From Nocardioides rotundus (GTDB lineage Bacteria > Actinomycetota > Actinomycetes > Propionibacteriales > Nocardioidaceae): a stretch of DNA of 64,000 nucleotides. The stretch covers positions 3,735,001 to 3,799,000 of the forward strand of contig NZ_CP082922.1 in assembly GCF_019931675.1 (NCBI RefSeq). The letters are read 5' to 3'. The position numbers and the translations under genes were made by a program. The notes below the pieces were generated by a model. The model was not told where the DNA came from, ran no database searches, and saw nothing but the letters and a program-made list of their open reading frames with translations. This document shows, piece after piece, positions 1 to 12,289 of the stretch; within the stretch, counting starts at the first letter, position 1, and every line of letters begins with the position of its first letter.

Positions 1-348
1 GGCGACGGCCTCGAAGGCGACCACGCTGACGTAGCCGAGCACCAGCGTCCAGCTGGTGAAGAACGCCGGCCGCGAGCCCATCGCCCGCAGCACGTAGTTG
101 TGCTCGCCGCCGACATGCGGCATCGCCGCCACCAGCTCGGCGTAGCACAGCCCGACCAGCAGCACGACGATGCCGCCGAGGACGAAGGCCAGCACCGCAC
201 CGAGCGTGCCGGCCTCCTCCAGGAAGCCGCCGGTCAGGACGATCCAGCCGAAGCCGATCATCGCGCCGAAGGCGACCGCCAGCACGTCGAAGCGGCCGAG
301 GACCCGGCTCATCGAGTGCTCGTGGTGTTCGCTGGTCGTCTCACTCAT
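1..348 (-). CDS. APC-family amino acid permease, N-terminal part
   Basis: The reverse strand reads open from an ATG at 348 to the window edge (116 codons), so only the N-terminus is present. A hydrophilic His/Glu-rich leader is followed by a first membrane helix containing FGAMIGFGWIVLTG, the usual glycine-rich helix 1 of the amino acid-polyamine-organocation superfamily. A second helix (LAFVLGGIVVLLVGLCYAEL) and the conserved segment AMPHVGGEHNYVLRAMG follow. By family it should be an inner-membrane symporter for amino acids or amines; the substrate cannot be read from this part. It is divergent from lon. Confidence 0.8.
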   Translation of the reverse strand, partial: MSETTSEHHEHSMSRVLGRFDVLAVAFGAMIGFGWIVLTGGFLEEAGTLGAVLAFVLGGIVVLLVGLCYAELVAAMPHVGGEHNYVLRAMGSRPAFFTSWTLVLGYVSVVAFEAVA

Positions 349-403
349 GCCGGGCCTCCTCGCCGCCGCCGGACCCATCGGGGCAGGCCCGGCTCTCCCC
401 GCA

Positions 404-466
404 TGAAACGCACAGTTCGGTCGTCTTGTCGAGAGGTACGGCGCTCGACAGGCCGACGTACCTCTC
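404..466. repeat. REP-like hairpin repeat, copy 1 (degenerate)
   Basis: The sequence begins ACGCACAGTTCGGTC and continues to the segment GCTCGACAGGCCGACGTACC. It matches the copies at 5694-5763 and 34326-34390. The arms here pair imperfectly. It lies in the 188-bp gap between the divergent permease and lon genes; I see no gene in that gap. No HspR-type heat-shock box was recognised upstream of lon. Confidence 0.6.
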
Positions 467-536
467 GAGGAGGTTCGCTCAGGGCGAACACGCCGTATCG
501 CGGGAATCGGACATCACCCCGAAGTGTTGAGCCGGC

Positions 537-2876
537 ATGACCGAGACCGTGCAACTGCCCGTCCTGTTCCTCAACGACGTGGTCGTGCTGCCCGGGATGG
601 TCGTGCCCATCGAGCTCGACGAGACAGCGCGCGCGGCGATCGACGCCGCCCGCCTGGCCGCCGGCGAGACCGGCACCCCCCGGGTCCTGATCGCGCCCCG
701 ACTAGAAGACCGCTACGCGACGTACGGCGTCTCCGCCGTCGTCGAGAAGGTCGGCCGCTTCGCCGGCGGCAACCCCGCCGCCGTGCTGCGTGCCGAGGAC
801 CGGGCCTCCATCGGCTCCGGCGTCACCGGCCCCGGTGTCGCCCTGTGGGTGGAGACCGAGTCCGTCCCGGACGCCGAGCCGACCGAGACCACCCGCGAGC
901 TGGCCGAGCAGTACCGCTCCCTCGTGGTGTCCATCCTGGAGCGCCGTGAGGCGTGGCAGGTGATCAACACCGTGCGCGGGATCGAGGAGCCCGGCGCGCT
1001 GGCGGACACCTCCGGCTACGCCCCCTACCTGACCACCGACCAGAAGCGTCAGGTCCTGGAGACCCCCGACGTCGAGGAGCGGCTGCGGCAGCTCATCGAG
1101 TGGACCACGGACTACGACACCGAGGACGAGGTCAACGACAAGATCAGCCAGGACGTGCAGGAGAGCCTGGAGAAGAACCAGCGCGAGTTCCTGCTGCGCC
1201 AGCAGCTCGCCGCGATCCGCAAGGAGCTCGGCGAGGGCGAGCCGGACGGCTCCGACGACTACCGCGCTCGCGTGGAGTCCGCCGACCTGCCCGACGCGGT
1301 CCGTGAGGCCGCCATGCGCGAGGTGGAGAAGCTCGAGCGCTCCAGCGACCAGAACCCCGAGGCGGGCTGGATCCGCACCTGGCTGGACACCGTCTTGGAC
1401 CTGCCCTGGAACGTGCGGACCGAGGACAGCAACGACGTCGCCGCGGCGCGGGCCGTGCTGGACGCCGACCACCACGGGCTGGACGAGGTCAAGGACCGGA
1501 TCACCGAGTACCTCGCCGTGCGTGCCCGCCGCGCCGAGCGCGGGCTGGACGTGATCGGCGGCCGCGGCTCCGGCGCGGTGATCCTGCTCGGCGGCCCTCC
1601 GGGCGTCGGCAAGACCTCGCTGGGCGAGTCCGTGGCGCGCACCCTGGGCCGCACGTTCGTCCGGGTCGCCCTCGGCGGCGTCCGCGACGAGGCCGAGATC
1701 CGCGGCCACCGACGGACCTACGTCGGCGCGCTCCCGGGCCGGATCGTGCGGGCCATCAAGGAGGCCGGCTCGATGAACCCGGTCGTCCTGCTCGACGAGG
1801 TCGACAAGGTCGGCGCGGACTACCGCGGCGACCCGGCGGCCGCGCTGCTGGAGGTGCTCGACCCGGCGCAGAACCACACGTTCCGCGACCACTACCTCGA
1901 GCTCGACCTGGACCTGTCCGACGTCCTCTTCATCGCCACCGCCAACGTGGTGGAGCAGATCCCCTCGGCCCTGCTGGACCGCATGGAGCTGGTCACCATC
2001 GACGGCTACACCGAGGACGACAAGGTCGCCATCGCGCGCGACTTCCTCGTGGGCCGGCAACTGGAGCGGGCCGCGGTGACCCCCGAGGAGGTCACGATCT
2101 CCGACGAGGCGCTGGCCGAGATCGCCGCGAACTACACCCGCGAGGCGGGTGTGCGGCAGCTCGAGCGGCTGCTCGCCAAGGCGTTCCGCAAGGCCGCGAC
2201 CCGGCTCTCGACCGGCGAGGTCGACAGGGTCGACATCGGCAAGGAGGAGCTCAAGGACCTCATCGGTCGTCCGCGCTTCACCCCCGACAGCCACGAGCGG
2301 ACCGACGTCCCCGGTGTCGCCACCGGCCTGGCCGTCACCGGCCTGGGCGGCGATGTGCTCTACGTCGAGACGTCGGTGGCCGAGGGCAAGCCGGGCCTGA
2401 CCGTCACCGGACAGCTGGGCGATGTGATGAAGGAGTCGGCGTCGATCGCGCTCTCCTGGGTGCGGGCGCACGCGGACGAGCTGGGTGTCGACCCGGCCGT
2501 CTTCGAGCGGTCGATCCACGTGCACTTCCCGGCCGGCGCGGTGCCCAAGGACGGCCCCTCCGCGGGCGTCACCATGGTGACCGCGCTCGTGTCGCTGCTG
2601 ACCGGGCGACCGGTGCGCGGCGACGTCGGGATGACCGGCGAGGTGACCCTGTCGGGCCGGGTGCTCCCGATCGGCGGCGTGAAGCAGAAGCTGCTCGCCG
2701 CGCAGCGGGCCGGGCTGGCCGAGGTGTTCATCCCCGAGCGCAACGAGCCCGACCTGGACGACGTACCGGAGGAGATCCTGCAAGAGCTCACCGTGCGCCC
2801 GGTCGGCCGGGTGACCGACATCCTGGAGATCGCGCTGGAGTCCTCCGGCGCGGGCGAGGAAGCGCAGGCCGCCTGA
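537..2876 (+). CDS. lon: ATP-dependent protease LonA
   Basis: This 779-residue protein has the full LonA layout: an N-terminal substrate-binding domain, an AAA+ module and a C-terminal serine protease domain. The Walker A motif is [10 protein letters not shown] (K359) and Walker B is [10 protein letters not shown]. The protease dyad is visible as Ser675 in KDGPSAG and Lys718 in GGVKQK, 43 residues apart as in E. coli Lon. It degrades misfolded and regulatory proteins in the cytoplasm. The ATG at 537 has only a weak upstream ribosome site. The next gene follows after 28 bp and may be co-transcribed. The gene looks intact and typical in length. Confidence 0.97.
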   Translation: MTETVQLPVLFLNDVVVLPGMVVPIELDETARAAIDAARLAAGETGTPRVLIAPRLEDRYATYGVSAVVEKVGRFAGGNPAAVLRAEDRASIGSGVTGPGVALWVETESVPDAEPTETTRELAEQYRSLVVSILERREAWQVINTVRGIEEPGALADTSGYAPYLTTDQKRQVLETPDVEERLRQLIEWTTDYDTEDEVNDKISQDVQESLEKNQREFLLRQQLAAIRKELGEGEPDGSDDYRARVESADLPDAVREAAMREVEKLERSSDQNPEAGWIRTWLDTVLDLPWNVRTEDSNDVAAARAVLDADHHGLDEVKDRITEYLAVRARRAERGLDVIGGRGSGAVILLGGPPGVGKTSLGESVARTLGRTFVRVALGGVRDEAEIRGHRRTYVGALPGRIVRAIKEAGSMNPVVLLDEVDKVGADYRGDPAAALLEVLDPAQNHTFRDHYLELDLDLSDVLFIATANVVEQIPSALLDRMELVTIDGYTEDDKVAIARDFLVGRQLERAAVTPEEVTISDEALAEIAANYTREAGVRQLERLLAKAFRKAATRLSTGEVDRVDIGKEELKDLIGRPRFTPDSHERTDVPGVATGLAVTGLGGDVLYVETSVAEGKPGLTVTGQLGDVMKESASIALSWVRAHADELGVDPAVFERSIHVHFPAGAVPKDGPSAGVTMVTALVSLLTGRPVRGDVGMTGEVTLSGRVLPIGGVKQKLLAAQRAGLAEVFIPERNEPDLDDVPEEILQELTVRPVGRVTDILEIALESSGAGEEAQAA

Positions 2877-2904
2877 CCCTCCGCCCTCCCGGCACACTGG
2901 GTCC

Positions 2905-4014
2905 ATGACCCGACCCCGTCGAGGCCCCGTCGCCGCCGCCCTGACGCTCGCGCTGCTGGTGCTCACCGGCTGCTCGAGCGACTCAGAGACGCCGGCGGCG
3001 GGGCCTTCGTCGGATCCGACGTCAGCCACGGCGGAGCCCTCGGAGAGGCTCTCGGACCGGGCCTCGGAGTCAGCCGGGTCGGCGCCGGCCGAGTCCGCGA
3101 GCCCGTCGACGGCCGCGCCGGACCCGATCTCGATCGCCGCCTTGGCCGAGGCGGACCTGCCCGGCGGCGGGCTGCGGCTGGGCGCCGTCCGCGAGCGGAC
3201 GGCGGGCTACACGTCGTACGACGTCACCTTCCGCTCCACCCTCGCCGGCCGCGGCACCCGCCCCCTGACCATCAGCGGCGTGCTCAACGTCCCCCGCGGC
3301 GAGGGGCCCTTCCCCGCGGTCGTGCTGGCGCACGGGTTCATCGAGCCGTCGAGCTATGTGCGCGGGCAGGGGATGACCCGTGAGCGCGGCTTCCTGGCCG
3401 ACCGGGGGTACGTCGCCCTCCACGTGGACTACCGCAACCACGCCGAGTCCACCGACGACCCGCGCGTGCAGAGTGCCGTGCGGTTGGGATACAGCACCGA
3501 CGTGATCGCCGCGACCAAGGCGCTGCGCGCCTCCGACGAGGTCGACGTCGACCCCGAGCGGATCGCGCTGTTCGGCCGGTCGATGGGCACCGGCGTCATC
3601 CTCAAGGCGCTGGAGATCGAGCCCGGGCTGGCCGCCGCGGGCGTCGCCTGGGCGTCGGTCTCGAGCCTGGAGGCCCAGAACTACCGGCACTTCAACGCCG
3701 CCGACCCGGCCTTCGCCACCGAGCGCGAGGCGATGCAACGCCGGCACGGGCTGCCCGCCGAGAGCCCCGGGTTCTGGCGGGGCATCTCCTCCCGCCCCGC
3801 GTTCGGCTCGATCACCGAGCCGGTGCTGCTGGCCCACGGGCGCAACGACGAGACCTGCCCGCCGCGGTGGGCGCGCGCGACCCAGCGGGCGCTCACCGAG
3901 GCCGGGGTCGACTCGACGCTGGAGTGGTACGACGACCAGCACGCCTTCGGGCCCGTGTTCGTCCCCGCGATGAACCGGACCGTGCGCTTCCTGGACCGGC
4001 GGATGCCTGGCTGA
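2905..4014 (+). CDS. Alpha/beta-hydrolase lipoprotein
   Basis: 369 residues. The N-terminus is a lipoprotein signal (hydrophobic LTLALLVLTGC, lipobox cysteine at about residue 23), followed by a long Ser/Glu/Ala-rich linker, so the enzyme should be tethered outside the membrane. The catalytic domain has the alpha/beta-hydrolase order: oxyanion region VVLAHGF, nucleophile elbow GRSMG, acid in HGRNDETC and histidine in DDQHAFGP. This resembles the prolyl-oligopeptidase/dienelactone-hydrolase branch. It is likely an esterase or peptidase; the substrate is unknown. It follows lon closely and precedes zwf on the same strand, though no functional link is evident. Confidence 0.85.
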   Translation: MTRPRRGPVAAALTLALLVLTGCSSDSETPAAGPSSDPTSATAEPSERLSDRASESAGSAPAESASPSTAAPDPISIAALAEADLPGGGLRLGAVRERTAGYTSYDVTFRSTLAGRGTRPLTISGVLNVPRGEGPFPAVVLAHGFIEPSSYVRGQGMTRERGFLADRGYVALHVDYRNHAESTDDPRVQSAVRLGYSTDVIAATKALRASDEVDVDPERIALFGRSMGTGVILKALEIEPGLAAAGVAWASVSSLEAQNYRHFNAADPAFATEREAMQRRHGLPAESPGFWRGISSRPAFGSITEPVLLAHGRNDETCPPRWARATQRALTEAGVDSTLEWYDDQHAFGPVFVPAMNRTVRFLDRRMPG

Positions 4015-4061
4015 GCGCGCCGGGCGTGGACGCGCGCCCGGCCACGCGGCATGGTGGAGCC

Positions 4062-5507
4062 ATGTCCGCGGTGACCACCCCCACGACCGTCGTCCTCTTC
4101 GGCGCCACCGGCGATCTGGCCCGGCGCAAGCTGCTGCCCGGCCTGCTGCACCTCTACAAGACCGGGCTGCTGCCCAACATCCGGATCGTCGGCACCTCGC
4201 TGGAGGACTACGACCAGGACTCCTTCGTGGAGTTCGCCCGCGAGTCGGTGCACGAGTTCGGCGGCGACGACGGCGACACCGAGGCGTGGCCGGAGTTCGC
4301 GAAGCTGCTGCACTGGGCGCCGGGGTCCGGCGGCGCGGACGCGTTGAAGCGCGCGGTCAAGGAGGCGGAGGCCGACCTGGATCAGCCGGCGCAGCGGCTG
4401 CACTACCTCAGCGTCCCGCCCAAGGCCGCGCTGTCCGTCGTACACCTCCTCGACGAGGCCGACCTGGTCGCGGACAGCCGGATCGTGATGGAGAAGCCGT
4501 TCGGCACCGACCTCGCCTCCGCGCAAGACCTCAACCGCGAGCTGCACGAGGTCTTCGACGAGCAGCAGATCTTCCGGATCGATCACTTCCTGGGCAAGGA
4601 GGCGGCGCAGAACATCCTGGCGTTCCGCTTCGCCAACGGCCTGTTCGAGCCGATCTGGCATCGCAACACCATCGACCACATCCAGATCGACGTGCCGGAG
4701 TCGCTGGGGCTGGAGCAGCGGACCTCGTTCTACGAGTCGACCGGCGCCTACCGCGACATGGTGGTGACCCACCTGTTCCAGGTGATGGCCTTCATCGCGC
4801 TGGAGCCGCCGACGTCGCTGGAGCCCGAGGCGATCTCGGAGGAGAAGCGCAAGGTCTTCCGCTCGATGCTGCCGATCGAGCCGCAGAACGTGGTGCGCGG
4901 GCAGTACGTCGGCTACCGCGACATCGACGGCGTCGCCCCGGAGTCGGAGACCGAGACCTTCATCGCGCTCAAGTGCTTCGTGGACAACTGGCGCTGGGCC
5001 GGCGTGCCGTTCTACCTGCGCACCGGCAAGCGGATGGCCGAGGGCGCGCGGATCATCTCGATCGCGTTCAAGGAGCCGCCGAAGTCGATGTTCCCGCCGG
5101 GCTCCGGTGTCGGCGACCACGGCCCGGACCACCTGACCTTCGACCTGGCCGACCGGTCGCGGATGTCGCTGTCGTTCTACGGCAAGCGGCCCGGGCCGGG
5201 GATGAAGCTGGACAAGCTGTCCATGCAGTTCGCGATGAACGACACGCAATGGGCGGGCTCGCTGCTGGAGGCCTACGAGCGGCTGATCTACGACGCCGTC
5301 CGCGGCGACCGGACCCTGTTCACCTCCGCCGACGGGATCGAGCGGCTGTGGGAGGTCTCGGCGCCGCTGCTGGAGAACCCGCCCCCGGTCCGGCCGTACG
5401 CCCAGGGCTCATGGGGCCCGAACCAGATCCACCAGCTGGTCGCGCCGTACGCCTGGCGCCTGCCCTTCGAGCGCAGCTGGCGCGACCCGAACACCGCCGG
5501 CGCCTGA
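4062..5507 (+). CDS. zwf: Glucose-6-phosphate 1-dehydrogenase
   Basis: This enzyme oxidises glucose-6-phosphate to 6-phosphogluconolactone with NADP, the entry to the oxidative pentose phosphate pathway. The N-terminal nucleotide-binding motif GATGDLARRKL, the EKPFGTDL segment and the active-site signature RIDHFLGKEAAQN are all visible. The frame is open upstream to 3867, but homology begins at ATG 4062, preceded by GGTGGAG, giving 481 residues, which is normal for the family. It stands outside any opcA/tal/tkt cluster here, which is unusual for actinobacteria and suggests a second, stand-alone zwf. The stop is followed immediately by a 21-bp tandem repeat array. Confidence 0.95.
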   Translation: MSAVTTPTTVVLFGATGDLARRKLLPGLLHLYKTGLLPNIRIVGTSLEDYDQDSFVEFARESVHEFGGDDGDTEAWPEFAKLLHWAPGSGGADALKRAVKEAEADLDQPAQRLHYLSVPPKAALSVVHLLDEADLVADSRIVMEKPFGTDLASAQDLNRELHEVFDEQQIFRIDHFLGKEAAQNILAFRFANGLFEPIWHRNTIDHIQIDVPESLGLEQRTSFYESTGAYRDMVVTHLFQVMAFIALEPPTSLEPEAISEEKRKVFRSMLPIEPQNVVRGQYVGYRDIDGVAPESETETFIALKCFVDNWRWAGVPFYLRTGKRMAEGARIISIAFKEPPKSMFPPGSGVGDHGPDHLTFDLADRSRMSLSFYGKRPGPGMKLDKLSMQFAMNDTQWAGSLLEAYERLIYDAVRGDRTLFTSADGIERLWEVSAPLLENPPPVRPYAQGSWGPNQIHQLVAPYAWRLPFERSWRDPNTAGA

Positions 5508-5517
5508 CTCACCCACC

Positions 5518-5632
5518 CCGAGTCGGCGCTACTTCACCCCCAGTCGGCGCTACTTCACCCCCAGTCGGCGCTACTTCACCCCGAGTCGGCGCTAGTTAAC
5601 GCCGACTCGGCGTCAACAAGCGCCGACTCGAG
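5518..5632. repeat. 21-bp tandem repeat array, cluster A
   Basis: Four head-to-tail 21-bp units begin at 5518, 5539, 5560 and 5581 (core AGTCGGCGCTACTTCACC). The array then flips orientation at about 5601 and continues with units CGCCGACTCGGCGTCAACAA. The junction forms a palindrome (GAGTCGGCG, 8-nt spacer, CGCCGACTC). It starts 10 bp after the zwf stop. Related units occur at 5824-5886 and 60828-60859. There are no unique spacers, so this is not a CRISPR array. Confidence 0.9.
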
Positions 5633-5693
5633 CAGGATGTAGGGGTTCCGGCGGCCCGCCGTACTGCCCCGTCCCCCTCATCGACCCGCCGCA

Positions 5694-5763
5694 TGTAACG
5701 CACAGTTCGGTCAGCTTGCGGAGCGGTACGGCACTCGACAAGCCGATCGAACTCTCGACAACT
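5694..5763. repeat. REP-like hairpin repeat, copy 2
   Basis: It shares GTAACGCACAGTTCGGTCAG with the copy at 34326-34390, followed by a loop and CACTCGACAAGCCGATCGAAC. The two arms are imperfectly complementary. It lies between two clusters of 21-bp repeats in the gap between convergent zwf and the DyP gene, so it may act as a bidirectional terminator or be a passive repeat. Confidence 0.7.
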
Positions 5764-5823
5764 TCCCAGAGGTACGGCGAACGCCGGCGGCCACCCGGAG
5801 CCGGCGCCGTTTCACGCCTGCAG

Positions 5824-5886
5824 CGTCAACAAGCGCCGACTCGGGGTGAACAAACGCCGACTGGGCGTCAACAAGTGCCGACTCGG
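5824..5886. repeat. 21-bp tandem repeat array, cluster B
   Basis: Three 21-bp units begin at 5824, 5845 and 5866, with cores GTCAACAAGCGCCGACTCGG, GTGAACAAACGCCGACTGGG and GTCAACAAGTGCCGACTCGG. They are in the orientation opposite to the first four units of cluster A. The rest of the 5508-5926 gap holds no gene that I can support. Confidence 0.85.
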
Positions 5887-5926
5887 CTGGGGGTGGAGTG
5901 GGGGGTGGGGTACGGCGACCCCGCCG

Positions 5927-6886
5927 CTAGCCGTTCCCCGTGGACCGCTTCCGCGCCGCCTCGAGGGCGGGCTCGGGGTCATCGAGGAACTCCTCGGTGG
6001 GCACGAAGAACAAGCACCCGGTGACCGGGGTGGAGAAGTCCAGGATGCGGTCGTAGTTCCCCGGCGGCTTGCCGATGAACATGTTGCGCAGCATCTCCTC
6101 GGTGACCCCGGGGTCGCCGGCGTACCCGATGAAGTAGGTCCCGAACTCCTTGGCCCCGACCTCGCCGAAGGGCATGTTGTCCCGCACGATCTTGCGCTGG
6201 ACCCCGTCCGCGTCCTCGATCGTGTTGAGCACGACGTGGGAGTCCGAGGCCTTCTCGTCGTCGGGGAACTCGATGTCGTCCAGCTTGGTCCGGCCAATCA
6301 CCTTCTCCTGCTCCTCGATGGAGAGCCCGTGCCAGGCGTCGAGGTCGTGCAGGTACTTCTGCACGATGACGTAGCTGGATCCGGTGAAGGGCGGATCCTT
6401 GTCCCCGACGAGGACCGCCTCCTCGGCGAACTTGCCCTCCGGGTTCTCGGTGCCGTCGACGAAGCCGAGCAGGTCGCGCTCGTCGAAGAACTTGAACCCG
6501 TGCACCTCGTCGACCACCTGGCCGACCTTCTCCAGCTTGCCGGTGATCTGCATCGCCAGCTCGAAGCACATGTCCAGCCGCTCCGAGCGCAAGTGGATCA
6601 GGATGTCGCCGGGCGTGGAGACCGCGGTGTGCTTGTCCCCGCGGATCTCCTCCAGGGTGTGCAGCCCGGCCGGCCGCGGCGCGTCGAAGAGCCGGTCCCA
6701 CATGTCCGCGCCGATGCCGATCACGCAGTCCAGGTGCCCGTCGGGGATCCGGAACGAGGTGCCGCGGGTCAGACCCGGGAGACCGGAGAGCAGGTCACGA
6801 ACGGCCTGCTCCCCGCCCTCGTTGACGGTGTAGACGAGGAACATGCCGGCCCGCGTCGGAGGTACGACGACCTTCTGGGTCGGCAC
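5927..6886 (-). CDS. DyP-type heme peroxidase
   Basis: 319 residues with the dye-decolorizing peroxidase signature GFVDGTENP (distal Asp and heme contact), the proximal heme His in SDSHVVLN, and the distal Arg region VRDNMPFGEVG. It would use hydrogen peroxide to oxidise phenols, dyes or porphyrins in the cytoplasm. There is no Tat signal, and the C-terminus (ARKRSTGNG) shows no encapsulin-targeting peptide. Its start lies 3 bp after the stop of the upstream Clp ATPase gene, so the two are almost certainly one transcript, which suggests a joint role in oxidative or proteotoxic stress. The family is clear; the physiological substrate is not. Confidence 0.92.
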   Translation of the reverse strand: MPTQKVVVPPTRAGMFLVYTVNEGGEQAVRDLLSGLPGLTRGTSFRIPDGHLDCVIGIGADMWDRLFDAPRPAGLHTLEEIRGDKHTAVSTPGDILIHLRSERLDMCFELAMQITGKLEKVGQVVDEVHGFKFFDERDLLGFVDGTENPEGKFAEEAVLVGDKDPPFTGSSYVIVQKYLHDLDAWHGLSIEEQEKVIGRTKLDDIEFPDDEKASDSHVVLNTIEDADGVQRKIVRDNMPFGEVGAKEFGTYFIGYAGDPGVTEEMLRNMFIGKPPGNYDRILDFSTPVTGCLFFVPTEEFLDDPEPALEAARKRSTGNG

Positions 6887-6889
6887 GAC

Positions 6890-9469
<2,580 letters not shown>

Positions 9470-9637
9470 TGGTCACTCCCCAAGATCGCTGTGGTCACCG
9501 GCGCCGACCCTCGGGCTCCTCCACCGGTGCTGTCCCGACGCACGCTAGCGGTCGCGGAATCGGGACGGAACCATCCGATGGGGGGAAGACGCGCCCCCTA
9601 GACTCTGCCGTCCGATCATCACCATCCCGGGAGGCCC

Positions 9638-10285
9638 ATGTCCCGATCGACACGTGCACCGTCCTCGGCGGCCGTGCGCCTGGGCGGATCCATCGCGGTG
9701 GGTGGCGCCGTGGGCCTGCTCGTCCTCCGCGCCGGAGAGCCGGCATTGGCGGGTCTCACCGGCTTCGCGCTCACCCATCTGACGTTCGTGGTCTGGGGCT
9801 GGGCAGCGCTGTGGCCGATGGACGCCGAGACGACGCGTTCGAACTCACGGCGCGAGCGGCTGCGCCGTACCATCGACGAGCTCCTGGTCGTGGTCATCGC
9901 GGTCGGTGCGTTGGTCGGGATCGTGCTGCTGATGCTGCTGGCCGACTCGGCCGAGGGGAACCTCGCCGCGCTGATCGCGCTGGCCGGCGTCTTCATGGCG
10001 TGGGCGAGCCTGCACCTGATGTACTCCAGCCACTACGCCGACCTCTACTACGAGTACGGCGACGGCGGCGGCGGCATCGACTTCAACATGAAGCAGCCGC
10101 CGTCGTTCAGCGATTTCCTGTACTTCAGCTACACCCTCGGGATGACCTACGCCGTCTCCGACACCAACGTGTCCTCGCCCGCGATCCGCAACGTGGTGGT
10201 CCGGCAGACGCTGCTGTCCTACGTCTTCGGCATGGTCGTGATGGCCAGCACGATCAACCTGGTCGCGGGCATCACGATCAGCTGA
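9638..10285 (+). CDS. DUF1345 membrane protein
   Basis: 215 residues with about five hydrophobic segments. The conserved DUF1345 region is present: HLMYSSHYADLYY, then a Gly-rich loop, then FSDFLYFSYTLGMTYAVSD. The function of the family is unknown. A -10-like TAGACT lies at 9599 and a ribosome site GGGAGG at 9629-9634, so this gene has a conventional leader. It faces away from the Clp gene and is convergent with the DHA2 exporter. The 168-bp gap before it (9470-9637) carries only promoters. Confidence 0.85.
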   Translation: MSRSTRAPSSAAVRLGGSIAVGGAVGLLVLRAGEPALAGLTGFALTHLTFVVWGWAALWPMDAETTRSNSRRERLRRTIDELLVVVIAVGALVGIVLLMLLADSAEGNLAALIALAGVFMAWASLHLMYSSHYADLYYEYGDGGGGIDFNMKQPPSFSDFLYFSYTLGMTYAVSDTNVSSPAIRNVVVRQTLLSYVFGMVVMASTINLVAGITIS

Positions 10286-10301
10286 GCGGGAGTACGCCGG
10301 C

Positions 10302-11837
10302 TCAGCTCCACCCGCAGTCGCGCTCCTCGAACTGCTGCGTCGTGCTGGCCAGCGGTGGCGCGGCGACGCCGCAGTGGTGGAGCTGCTCGGGTGTCGGCGC
10401 CTCGGCCCGCTCCCCCGGCTCCTCGTCCTCCAAGACGTCGTTGCGGATGGTCAGCCACCCCAGGAGGCCGCCGGCGAGCACCAGGCCGGCCGCGATCAGG
10501 ACCGCCCGGTCGAAGCCGGCGTCGAACGCCGCGGGGTCGCTCTCGACCTGGCCGGAGAGCCCGGCGACCGCGGGGATCGCCGCGACCGCGAGCAGGCCGC
10601 CGGTCCGGGCCACCGCGTTGTTGACGCCCGAGGCGAGCCCGGAGTGGCCGGAGTCGACACTCGCTAGAGCGGTGGCCGTCAGCGGCGCGACCATGGCCGA
10701 GAGGCCGAGGCCCATCACGGCGACGGGCACGAGCACGTCGACGACGTAGGAGGCGTCCGGGCCGATCCGCACCATCAGCGCCATCCCGGCCGCGACGAGG
10801 ACCGGACCGACGGTGAGCTGCAGCCGCGGCCCGATCCGGGTGGCCAGGTCGCCCGATCGGCCCGACAGCAGGAGCATCAGAACGGTCGCGGGCAGGAGCG
10901 ACACCCCCGCGGCGATGGCGCCGAAGCCGGAGACCACCTGCAGCTGCACGACCAGAAGGAGCATGACCACGCCGAGGCCGGCGTAGACCGTCAGGGTCAT
11001 CGCGTTGACGGCGGAGAACTGGCGGGAGGAGAAGACGCTCAGCGGGAGCATCGGGTGAGCGCTGGTGCGCTCGACCCACCGGAAAGCGACGCCGGCGAGG
11101 ACGCCCACGGCGGCGCTGACCAGCACCCAGGTGCTCCAACCCTGCTCCCCGCTGGAGATGAGGGCATAGCTGACGCCCGCGAGCGCGACCACGCCGAGGA
11201 TCGCGCCCGCGACGTCGAGGCCGGGCGCGGCGGTCTCGTCGCGCGACTCCGGCACGTGCTTGACCGCGATCCACACCACGAGCGCGGCGATCGGGACGTT
11301 GATGAGGAAGACCCAGTGCCAGGAGGCGAAGTCCACCAGCCACCCGCCGAGGAAGGGGCCGATCGCGGTGGCGACGCCGCCCAGGCCGGACCAGGCGCCG
11401 ATCGCCCGGGCCCGGTCCTCGGGCGCGAAGGACGCCTGCAGCATGGACAGGCTGCCGGGGGTGAGGAGCGCGGCGCCGACACCCTGCAGCGCGCGGGCGG
11501 CGATCAGCACCCCGGCGCTGGGCGCGAGCCCGCAGGCGAGCGAGGCGAGGGCGAACCAGACGACCCCGATGACGAAGACCCTGCGCCGGCCGAGCCGGTC
11601 GCCGAGCACGCCGCCGACCAGGATGAAGGCGGCCAGGGTCAGGGCGTAGGCCGAGACCGTCCACTGCAGTGTCGCGAACGAGGCGTCGAAGGACTCCCCG
11701 ATCGCGGGCAGCGCCACGTTGACGACGGTCGCGTCGATCCCGGCCAGCCCGGAGCCGAGGATGGTGGCCAACAGCAGCCACCGGCCCTGCGGCGTACCGA
11801 ACCTCACCCCGCCCGCATCCGTCTCCGTGTCCGCCAT
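10302..11837 (-). CDS. DHA2-family MFS efflux transporter
   Basis: 511 residues with about 14 hydrophobic helices. The family's motif A-like segment GVLGDRLGRRRVFVIG lies after helix 2, and IDATVVNVALP lies in helix 1, both typical of the EmrB/QacA drug:H+ antiporter family. It is likely a proton-driven exporter of a drug or metabolite; substrates cannot be inferred. The C-terminal 50 residues are hydrophilic and acidic. The gene ends 16 bp from the convergent DUF1345 gene. No adjacent TetR or MarR regulator is visible. Confidence 0.9.
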   Translation of the reverse strand: MADTETDAGGVRFGTPQGRWLLLATILGSGLAGIDATVVNVALPAIGESFDASFATLQWTVSAYALTLAAFILVGGVLGDRLGRRRVFVIGVVWFALASLACGLAPSAGVLIAARALQGVGAALLTPGSLSMLQASFAPEDRARAIGAWSGLGGVATAIGPFLGGWLVDFASWHWVFLINVPIAALVVWIAVKHVPESRDETAAPGLDVAGAILGVVALAGVSYALISSGEQGWSTWVLVSAAVGVLAGVAFRWVERTSAHPMLPLSVFSSRQFSAVNAMTLTVYAGLGVVMLLLVVQLQVVSGFGAIAAGVSLLPATVLMLLLSGRSGDLATRIGPRLQLTVGPVLVAAGMALMVRIGPDASYVVDVLVPVAVMGLGLSAMVAPLTATALASVDSGHSGLASGVNNAVARTGGLLAVAAIPAVAGLSGQVESDPAAFDAGFDRAVLIAAGLVLAGGLLGWLTIRNDVLEDEEPGERAEAPTPEQLHHCGVAAPPLASTTQQFEERDCGWS

Positions 11838-11944
11838 CGGGCCAGCATCGCAGGTCGATGAGGTTCGCGGGCTCGGCCTCGTCGCGCCGAAAGGCGGGCA
11901 GCACTCCGCCCGCGACCGACGGCTGCATCAGGCCCGGCATGTCG

Positions 11945-11970
11945 CCGGGGAGGGCGGCCGCCCTCCCCGG
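11945..11970. repeat. 26-bp perfect GC palindrome
   Basis: This is a loopless perfect palindrome of 13 + 13 bp, with half-site CCGGGGAGGGCGG. It sits in the 452-bp stretch (11838-12289) between the DHA2 exporter start and the metzincin ORF. No T-run follows it on either side. It may be a regulator site for the exporter or a cruciform-prone spacer. I see no gene in this stretch apart from the short out-of-frame reading described for the metzincin, and a possible promoter (TAGCGT at about 12129). Confidence 0.55.
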
Positions 11971-12289
11971 CCCAACGCACGCCGCTCAGCACAGCAGGCC
12001 CGCTCCTGAAACAGCCTCCCGGGGAGATCGGCACACGCGGTCCCGATGCCCAACGTGACGAAGGAATCCAGCCGATGAGCTGACCGACCGCCACCGAGAG
12101 GCCGGACCACGATCTGGGACCACCGTCTAGCGTCGGTCACGGCGCCCGCCCGGCATCGCGTGACGCGGTGGGCATTCAGCCTCATCCTTGTGTGAGAGGA
12201 GACCGAACAATGATCAACTACGCCTACGCCGCCCTCCCTGACATTGATACGCAGTTGAGCGAACGGTTCGAGGGCGGCGTGGAATCGGC

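Noticed and set aside
349..536. HspR (HAIR) or CIRCE heat-shock site upstream of lon
   Set aside because: Neither consensus could be found by reading both strands.
702..3029. 775-residue reverse open frame across lon
   Set aside because: Antisense shadow of an unmistakable Lon gene.
5518..5886. Possible CRISPR array
   Set aside because: Units are 21 bp, contiguous and without spacers; no cas genes in the window.
5927..6886. Encapsulin-cargo DyP system
   Set aside because: No encapsulin shell gene nearby and no C-terminal targeting peptide on the DyP.
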